From contig WTPW01002619.1 of NCBI GenBank assembly GCA_009809945.1, positions 7,353 to 71,352 on the forward strand: 64,000 bases of DNA. The letters run 5' to 3'. The DNA is from Gigaspora margarita (Eukaryota > Glomeromycota > Glomeromycetes > Diversisporales > Gigasporaceae). A model generated the notes under the pieces. That model was not told the DNA's origin. It did not search any database and saw only the letters and a program-made list of their open reading frames with translations. Position numbers and translations under genes: made by a program. Below are positions 56,270 through 64,000 of this stretch, one piece after another (the first letter of the stretch is position 1; the number at the start of each line of letters is the position of its first letter).

Positions 56270-59093
56270 CTAACCCAACGCTTTTTTTAGATCATTTAAT
56301 CTTCGTTTTAGTATTTCTCTTTCGTTTTCACTTTCAGCGTAACGCATTTTCATCTCAATTAACATTTTTTCCAAACCTGCAAGTTGATCCTCCAGTGTAT
56401 TATTACGTTCTATTAGAGCCTTATTTTTTTGTGTTAAAGAATCCATTTGTTCTTTATATTTATTTTCAATTTCAATTGGTTTGGATTGCAAAGTTTTACG
56501 TAAATCTGAAGCAGTCATTTGAAGTTCCTCATTATCATCTTTAACCTTTGCAAGCTCTACTTTGGTATTTACGAGTTCATTAGCCAGTTCGACATGTTCT
56601 CGATTAAGTTCTTGTAAATTACCCTCTAAATGTTTAACTTGATTAGTTAAATGATAATTATTTGTCTTTATCTTTTCTATGGCTTCAGCCTCTGACATTA
56701 ATCGTCGTTTTTCAGCTTCTTGTTGAGCGTAATATGCCTGTTGATATTTCTGGAGTTTCTTGGGTGTGATTCTAATATTATAAGCATCTTTAACAAATTC
56801 GTTTGTCTTATATTGAGTATCTGTAATCAATTGTGCAAGAACACCCGTGGCTGTGACCTAAATAATATATAATAATTAATTACAATGATTATTTTAAATA
56901 ATTCATAAAAATAAAAAAATAAAAATAAAAAAAAAATTAAAAAAGTTTTTACTATGTATACCTGATAACTTTCAAATAAACCACTCTTTAAATATTCTAA
57001 GAGAGGTTCAAAATCCATTTCTATCAATTTCTTTTCATTTTTTTTTAATAATGCAATGCTAAATCGAAAGATTGATTCAATTCCTTCCATAAAAATAGTA
57101 TCGTATATCCGGAAAACCAATGATAGAGGGAATTTATATGCAAAAAGTGTCATAAACCACTGTGATGCATACATTGACGAGTTTATTCCTTGAGATCGGA
57201 GATGATAATGGACTTTGGGTAACATTTCTTCAACAAGGTGATCAAATTGGAAAAGTCTTAATTGAAGACCATCCATACCCGGTAAAAAGTGACCACGTAA
57301 ATTATAAAATTTCATCATTTTGACAAGAACACTAAATGCTTCTTCATCAGGCATCTATTAAAAAAATATATATATATTTATTTCATTCGTTAAAATTGAA
57401 AAACAACAAAAGATAAAAGTATTGAAAAGATGACTTACTTTTTGTAAAAGTAAAGGACCAACGATAAATGATATACCTTGACAATAACCAACCTCTTTGT
57501 CATAAAGTGAATAAGCTTTTACGACGTTGAATAAACCTTCTTGACCTATTCCATCTGAATCTCTAAAATATTCATGCTTAGGAAAAGTACGATTCAAATC
57601 CCTCGAAATCATTTTTTCATGAGGACTTGTTTCCTTTAATAATTGGGCATACATAGTTTCCAATTCACTGTCTTTAGACTTTGACATAAGTTGCCATATC
57701 ATACCACGCAATGATTGTGGAATTCCTTTTTGAATCATCTTTGACAATTCACGAGGTTTCGTCCTGGCAACTGTTTCATAATCAGAAACGATTTGACCCC
57801 AAAAGTCTAAAGATTAAGAAATCAAAAGTCAGATAAAAAAATTGATCATTATACTACAAATAAAAAAAAAATAAAAATAAAAATCAAATAAAATAAATTA
57901 CCCCAATCGATATCATCTTCAAGATTAGATTCAACGGCTTCACTATGAACACGTTCAAAACTAGCCCTAATTTCAGCTATTCCTTGGAGAGACATCCTTC
58001 TTGCTTTTGGGTCTTCTTGTAAAATTTGATTTTCTTTTTCAAGTCTCGCTAATAACAAATCATAATTTGAACCAGTCGATGACATTGATCCAACAGACAT
58101 ACGGCTCTCATCATTTCTAGAGATAATTGAAGCAGTAGAAGAACGACCAGTAAAAAGTGTTGATAAGGCACGTATAGAATTAGGAGTTTTAGGGAATGAC
58201 CAGTCAGAAAAACCCCATTCTTTTGATGCCTCTTCAGTGTTAAGGGAATCATCTTCTAGAGATATATCATTCAATTCAGGATTTTCAGCGAGAGAAGCAA
58301 CTGACATACGATTCTCATTATTTTTATCTTCAACAATTTCATAATTTTTAACATCTTTTTTGTTAGTTGATTGATGAAAAGAAATTGATGAAAAACTACT
58401 TGATTTTGAAGCAGTTGAATCAGCAAAATCACTTGATTCATAATCATTTTTTTCATCTTCAGATGAGGTTGTAGAATAACTACTACTATTACGAATTTTT
58501 TCATCTTTCAAATCTTCAATAGAATCAATTTTATCTTCAGAAAGTTTAACGTCCACATGGTTATCCGTAGAATTTATGGAATTATCAGAAAGTTCGTTAA
58601 CAATAACATTTTCAGATTTAATTGAATTTATATTGGAATTGTCTAAAGGAGTTAATGAAGGGTCATTCTTCTCTTTTTCTTTTTCAAATGAAGTATTAAA
58701 AGAATTATCCTGAAGAGATTCAGTATTTTGAATATCAATCGTTTTATCGAGTGTATCGAGAGTAGCAGTATGATCGGTTAAATCTGCGGATTCACTGAAC
58801 GAGTCATCGTCATAAACTGAGGAGGCAGGAGATGATGAAAGTTTATCAACTTTATCATTTTCTTCAAAAGAAATAGAATTTTGACTATCTAATTCATCAG
58901 GAGCTTTAAAATTTGGAGCATAGTCATTATAATTATAAGGGTCGTTCTCATCTTTAGGAGTAGCAAAGGCGTCGCTAAATTCATCGACCTCAGCCTCAGT
59001 TTCTTCAACGTGTGAATTAAAATGTTTTGTTGCTAAAATAGTTGGAACTTTTATTGAAAGTTCACTTTTTGTTGGTTCGACAGCAGTTGCCAT
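56270..59093 (-). CDS. GYP5: TBC-domain Rab GTPase-activating protein (GYP5/EVI5-like)
   Basis: Accelerates GTP hydrolysis by Rab-family GTPases in membrane traffic. Four exons: 59093-57902, 57806-57439, 57354-56962 and 56857-56270, all with GT..AG introns and consistent phase, giving 846 residues. Residues 1-395 are acidic and Ser-rich, likely disordered. The TBC domain starts near WDFWGQIVSDYE (about 396-407), with KGIPQSLRGMIWQ (424-436), the arginine-finger motif IxxDxxR (I464, D467, R470) and the glutamine-finger YCQG (Q507), both intact. Residues from about 660 to the end form a long coiled coil. TBC followed by coiled coil is the GYP5/EVI5 layout. The start ATG is the first in the open frame. 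It reads divergently from the Nudix gene at 59744. Confidence 0.93.
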
Positions 59094-59743
59094 TACTGGT
59101 TTTTATTATTAAAAATATTCTATTAATTATATTAATAAACTCAAAAAACGTTGAAGAAAAAAGTACAATCAAAGCACAAAAAAAAATAGTTTAAAAAATA
59201 ACAAATCTATTAAGACAGATCTAAAGAAAAAAGAATCATGTCTAATAAAAATAGTTAAACTTTTTGAGTATTTTCGTTATTAAAAGGCAAAATATTTTAA
59301 TTACTATAAAGGAAAAAAACAGGAGTTTCGCACAAATGAAACATAATTTCATATGTGTAACATTTTACATTTACAAATTTAGATTGAAATTAAGCATAAT
59401 GTAGTACGGAAAGTACAGTCACAACATAAGACAACATAAGACAACATAAGGGTACTTTAAAGATTTTCTTCCCGGCATCGACCAAATAAATTACTAAATT
59501 TAGTTAGAATCATTTTTAGGGATTCTGTGTGTAATCAATCTATTAATAGAAACACGTTTTAACATATATAGAGCCACACATTGCCGTTTGACTATGACGA
59601 TTTAAAAAAAAAATAAATATATTTTTGTCCTTAACAGTTAATAAATCATTAATAAATATTGTAATTAAATTGCATTGAAACTTATGATAGATATATTTTA
59701 CAATTTTTATAAATCTTTTTTGATGACGGATACTTTAAATATT
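59094..59743. promoter_or_regulatory. shared divergent promoter region
   Basis: About 650 bp between the ATGs of two head-to-head genes. It contains a threefold ACAACATAAG repeat near 59426-59450 and AT-rich tracts. No specific factor site can be named. Co-regulation is possible but not shown. Confidence 0.5.
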
Positions 59744-60768
59744 ATGGAAGCAAGGACGGGACGCGAAAAACAAGTGTATAAAAAAGGAAGCATACGTCAG
59801 GTTTTTTTTTTAAATATATTAGATCAAATCAGATTTTTCATATTTATGATACAACATATTTATTGATCTAATCATATATATTATTCGAATAATTTTTTAG
59901 GTAGCTGGTTGTGTACCAGTTAATAAAACAACGAAAAAAATTCTATTAATAACGCCGCGACGGGAAAAGAAAGGTGGATGGATGCTGGTAATAATATATT
60001 TAAATAATATATTTAATCAATGTAATTTAAGTGTTTATTATATGTAAATAACTTTTTTTATACGTTCAAACTAAAGCCTAAAGGAGGATGGGAAAATGAT
60101 GAATCGGAACAAGAAGCAGCAATAAGAGAAACATATGAAGAAGGTTCGTCATTTTAATAATGTATATGCTTGAGAATCCATGATTAACATTTAATTTTTG
60201 AATAGCTGGAGCACGAGGGAAAGTAACATCATTAATAGGTGTATGGGATCATAAAGATATTAACAAAAAAACAGGATTGCCTAAGGCAACATTTAGTTTT
60301 TTTGAAATGGAAGTAGAGAAATTGGAAGATAAATGGCCAGAAATGGATGAACGGGATAGACAGTGGGTTTGTACCTAAAATCATTTTATTATTTTTATTT
60401 TATTTTTTTGATTCATTACTAATAGCTTACATGAATCCTAGTTTGCATACGATGATGCATTAAAAGCTTTAATAAAACCTTTTATGAGAGAAGTAGTTGA
60501 ACAATGTTCACTGGCACCATCAAATAAAAAATCAAAAAAGGTAATCTAGTTAATTATTTTTTTTCTATATAGACAAAGATTAAGTAATTGTGAAAATCTT
60601 TAACATCCATGTTATATATAAAAAAAACAGGAATTTTCAGAATCAAACATAATTAAGAACCATAAGGATACATGGAACTTAAAATTTTCTGTCATAATAG
60701 TTTTTTTTACATTTCTTACCGGTATTTGGTATTTAATAATCAAAGATAATAAATTGTATCTATTCTAA
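59744..60768 (+). CDS. DDP1: DIPP-type Nudix hydrolase with C-terminal membrane anchor
   Basis: Likely hydrolyses diphosphoinositol polyphosphates and dinucleoside polyphosphates. Six exons: 59744-59800, 59901-59987, 60077-60143, 60206-60366, 60442-60540 and 60631-60768, all with GT..AG introns and a continuous frame, giving 202 residues. VAGCVPVN (20-27) begins the Nudix fold; WMLPKGGWENDE (46-57) is the DIPP/Aps1 signature; the Nudix box is complete with G51, E57, R65, E66, E69, E70 and G72. Exon 6 encodes LKFSVIIVFFTFLTGIWYLI (174-193), a membrane helix followed by a short KDNKLYLF tail. A C-terminal anchor is unusual for this family. An in-frame upstream ATG at 59675 is possible, but 59744 fits the family length better. 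Confidence 0.9.
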
Positions 60769-63700
60769 AATAGACATTGTTATTTTCATTTTTCATTTAT
60801 GGAACATTTTAAAGCAATAATCCATGATCTCATAATCGTTCTTTTTTTTTTTTTTTAATATCTGCTATATAGATTTATATTACATTTTAATTGCCACATA
60901 TTTATTCTTGTATAATATTTTAAAGCATTTATCATGAGTTTTTTTTTTCATTATTCACTGCATTAAGCTTATTAAGGAGCTGAAATATAACTTTTAGTTA
61001 TTAAAATTCAAAATAAGAATTGTATTTTAAAAAAGTCAAACATGCAGTTCAAAATGTGCATTCATATGCTTTTGCATGACTGAATCATCCTAATTTTGAA
61101 GTAACCATTCAATGAGGAAATTACCAATTTAAAGAGATGATGAGCATAAAAGCCCGGTACCTTGATCCGCACGATTTTGTTTAACATGGATCTATGTTAA
61201 AACTTTGACATATGAACGGGCTTTAGCGCTAAAATTGCTTCATTAAAAAGTACCCGTTTTTTATTTGTTGATCAAGTGACATGAATATATGAAAATCCTG
61301 TAAATATTGGTTGTCATTGGTTGTCATGTGATTCATTGAGGGTCTTATTCTAACTCCGATTAGGCCGAAAGGTAACGGCGGACGAGTCATAATGAAATAA
61401 ACCCGAAAAGGAGTTGTTAACATTACGCTATGATACTCGCTATTGGAATTTTTCTTTTTATACAATAAAAGCCAATCATCTTTTGGTGTATAGAACATAC
61501 TAATATATATAGAATACACCCATTCAAATAATCAATAATAACAAATTTGTCCTTTAAGAGATTTATGATTTAATACCGGTAGTCTCAAAGTTACCTGCAG
61601 ATTTTGCATCTTTTTTGATTACATACACAAATATACACGCCACAACTTCTTACTCATCATTGAATGTATCGGCTTCATTTTTTTTTAGACGTTTATATCG
61701 ATATACGGCATTATGCGGCATAACTTAGCAGATAAAATTTTTAATATCCCAAAAATTTTGATGGTGAGACAGGTTATTTGAGAATGAAATTCTCTGACAA
61801 GCAGCAGCTTATTAAACAAATTCACTATTTCTGAGGAGGAAATAATAATAATAATGCCAAATGTCACGTCTCAGCATACCCGGGCTAATAGTTTAATGGA
61901 TTTTATTAATATAGTCTAATGGGTTTGATGCATAATTCTTTAAATCCTTCTTGCAGAATAGTGCAGAATATAGACCTACATTAAATCAAAATCAAATCAA
62001 ATCAATCAATCACAATTATATAATACCCCAATAATTCGTCAGACCAATAAAATAAGGGGCTCAGATTCAAATTTAGTAACTCTATTAAGGGTTCAACTCA
62101 GCCATATTATTACCTTTTCAATCAAGTTTTTGAACAGGATCGAGTCCTTACAAAGATCAATCAGGATCAATCCTTAAATCACATGGCAGTTCTATTAGGA
62201 TTTCCGATTTCCGATTTTTGGATTACTCTTTATCAAGTGTTATAATCCAAGATCAATTATTATTGGACATCGTTGTTTTAACAATAAGGTATTCATTGAT
62301 TGGATTGCGGCATGCATATTATCACTGAATATATTATAACTTAAACGCTGATGACCTCAATAAACTAACGGTTTTTCTAACAAGTCTGGGACCATCCTAT
62401 TAGATCTCAGAACCGGATTCGCAATTTATAATAACCTTATTATTGACTTCTCTTCAGATTCAGATTCACACGGGTAGAATAATTTAAATGCCAAAAGAAA
62501 ATTAAATTTATATAATTTCAAAATATTAAAAACTTATTACTAAATCTAATTATTTACGGTAAATTTGGGCTTTGGTTGTAATATTTTTCAAAATTTGGAC
62601 CATTATATGTAAAAATTTCCCAATAATAACCATTTTTGCAAGTATTCTTTTGCATCTTTTCCAAATATTTTCTATAGGATTATGTGATTTAGCGCATGTG
62701 CACCCACCCGATCAACCAATCAGATAGTAAAATCAGGTGTAACGTGAAATCGAAAAAATAGACGTTTTGAACAAATCGTTTGTACGTGCGTACGTCTAAC
62801 AAAAAAATTTCTTGCGAAATTTTATGATAGAGACGGTCTTTGCTATTCCTTTACCTTAATCTTAACCCATTATGTCACAAAATCCGATGATGAAAATTTT
62901 TTGTGCTTACTTGAACCGCTTGTGAACGAAGTCACAAGGCGGTACCAGGGACAATGTTTTTCTGCAAAATGCAGGGATTTTGTCGCCGATAGACGCAGAA
63001 TTTAGACTAGAATTTGATTCGGACCAATCAAATTGCTTATTTATTTGTAAGTTTTGTAGGGAAGTTTCAGTACATTAGCAATTGGGGTTTTTTGCGCAGA
63101 AATAGAATTTTTTTGTGCATAAATATAAATGCAGAATTATTAGGAGTAAATAACCGCAGAATTTGGGTTTAGTTGCCGCAGAATATCATCGGTACATTAT
63201 TGTGAGTCACTGGACCTTCCATGTGACAGCGAGTCACAGGACTGGACCATGACGAAACGGAAAATTAGTATTTGAGTAACCTGATAATCTATGGACTCAT
63301 TGTTCTTAAATTTTCTGCTCGACATTGTGTCCATCTTAGCCTCCCCACCACATCCAAAAAAAAAAAGAGACAATACTCAAAAAGTCTAGTCACGTGACAC
63401 CCTCGGCTTGTTTGGCGACCTTATCCCATACTGTACTACGTCGTTAGGCATAGATGTATTGTTGGCCATGGAAGCTGTTCGTTCAAATAGGAGGAGCATG
63501 ACGAACAATAATAATGAATCAATTAAATGAAGATCTTTGAAAACTACTAGAAAAAACATTATTTGATACCTTTGAAAAATATTTATAGTTCTATTTGCAT
63601 TTAAGGATTTATTTGTATGTTATATTACTTTGCATATAGAATTAAATTATAGGGTTATTTAAGATGTGCATATGCACAGCTGCGCACCTCTTTATGTTAA

Positions 63701-64000
63701 AATTTTACCAGAATAACCCCTGTTACATTCTCAAAATTTATTAAGGTAACCCCTGTTGCACTTTTAATAAAAAATACTCTTCTCATGATGTTATTTTAAA
63801 TTTTAAATTTAATTCTAATTCTACTTCTAACCAACTTTAATCCTAACCATAATCCTAACCCTAATCCTAATTATTGTTTGTATTTGTGCACAGGGTGCAC
63901 AGTGCACAAAATTAATAAATTCTTAAATGAAGAGTTAAATTATATCTTAAATAAATTTATATTAATTTGAAATTAATCAATTTTTATAAAACAAAATAAA
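60769..64000. other. intergenic DNA downstream of the Nudix gene
   Basis: No frame looks protein-like. An imperfect inverted repeat of AAAGCCCG..CGGGCTTT lies at 61149-61217. Repeated GCAGAAT words occur at 62975-63183. A TCAAATCAAATCAATCAATC run is near 61984. GTGCATATGCAC and GTGCACAGGGTGCACAGTGC palindromic words occur near 63667 and 63885. The frames at 61229-61519 and 61685-61867 are not supported. Confidence 0.5.
63841..63870. repeat. short CCTAACCCTAAT-like tract
   Basis: TCCTAACCATAATCCTAACC then CTAATCCTAA resembles degenerate telomere-type repeat but spans only 30 bases, so it is at most an interstitial trace. Confidence 0.35.

Noticed and set aside
57849-57901. Hydrophobic C-terminal tail of a 414-codon frame (LFYLIFIFIFFLFVV)
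   Set aside because: This is read-through into intron 1 of the TBC gene; the GT..AG junction restores the conserved WDFWGQIV reading.
58049-58504. Two minus-strand frames of 67 and 77 codons
   Set aside because: Shadows of exon 1 of the TBC gene in another phase.
63841-63870. Telomere or chromosome end
   Set aside because: Only 30 degenerate bases and sequence continues on both sides.

Overview
The window looks like accessory sequence from a very AT-rich, intron-bearing eukaryotic genome. The style (AT-biased intergenic DNA, several layers of DNA transposons inside LINE elements, a tyrosine-kinase-like gene fragment, compact multi-intron genes with GT..AG introns of 75-125 bases) best fits a Glomeromycotina fungus such as Rhizophagus. 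That assignment is inference from memory of the families and was not searched. Scattered single N calls show a draft assembly.

Layout. 1-2869: sequence in which blocks of 8 and 12 bases have been overwritten by T on a strict 54-base period; this is most likely a data artefact laid over an ordinary repeat. About 3013-30364: one old LINE (LINE-A, + strand), shattered by at least six insertions whose boundaries can be read from terminal inverted repeats (TIRs), target-site duplications (TSDs) and resumption of the LINE protein. The largest is a 14.4-kb TA-flanked composite (14244-28692), which itself holds a retroposon, a nearly full-length second LINE (LINE-B, - strand, 16480-24282), small hairpin transposons, and a hairpin element split by a 1-kb palindrome. 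31768-32090: hairpin transposon. 32220-41782: a 9.6-kb element with TIRs of about 340 bp carrying a broken MULE-type transposase gene, a BED-finger remnant and a tandem array of hairpins; that array is split by a 3.66-kb element with a perfect 9-bp TSD that carries a protein-kinase fragment (Pack-MULE-like). 41815-43425: third giant palindrome, split by a Harbinger-like element. 43570-54900: minisatellites, low-complexity DNA, a 1.2-kb retroposon with 14-bp TSD, and a short SINE with 13-bp TSD broken by two DNA transposons.

Only 56270-60768 holds apparently intact host genes: a GYP5/EVI5-like TBC Rab-GAP (- strand, four exons) and, head to head across about 650 bp, a DIPP-type Nudix hydrolase (+ strand, six exons) with an unusual C-terminal membrane anchor. 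60769-64000 is unannotated intergenic DNA. No tRNA, rRNA or CRISPR was seen. All exon, TIR and TSD calls were made by eye.
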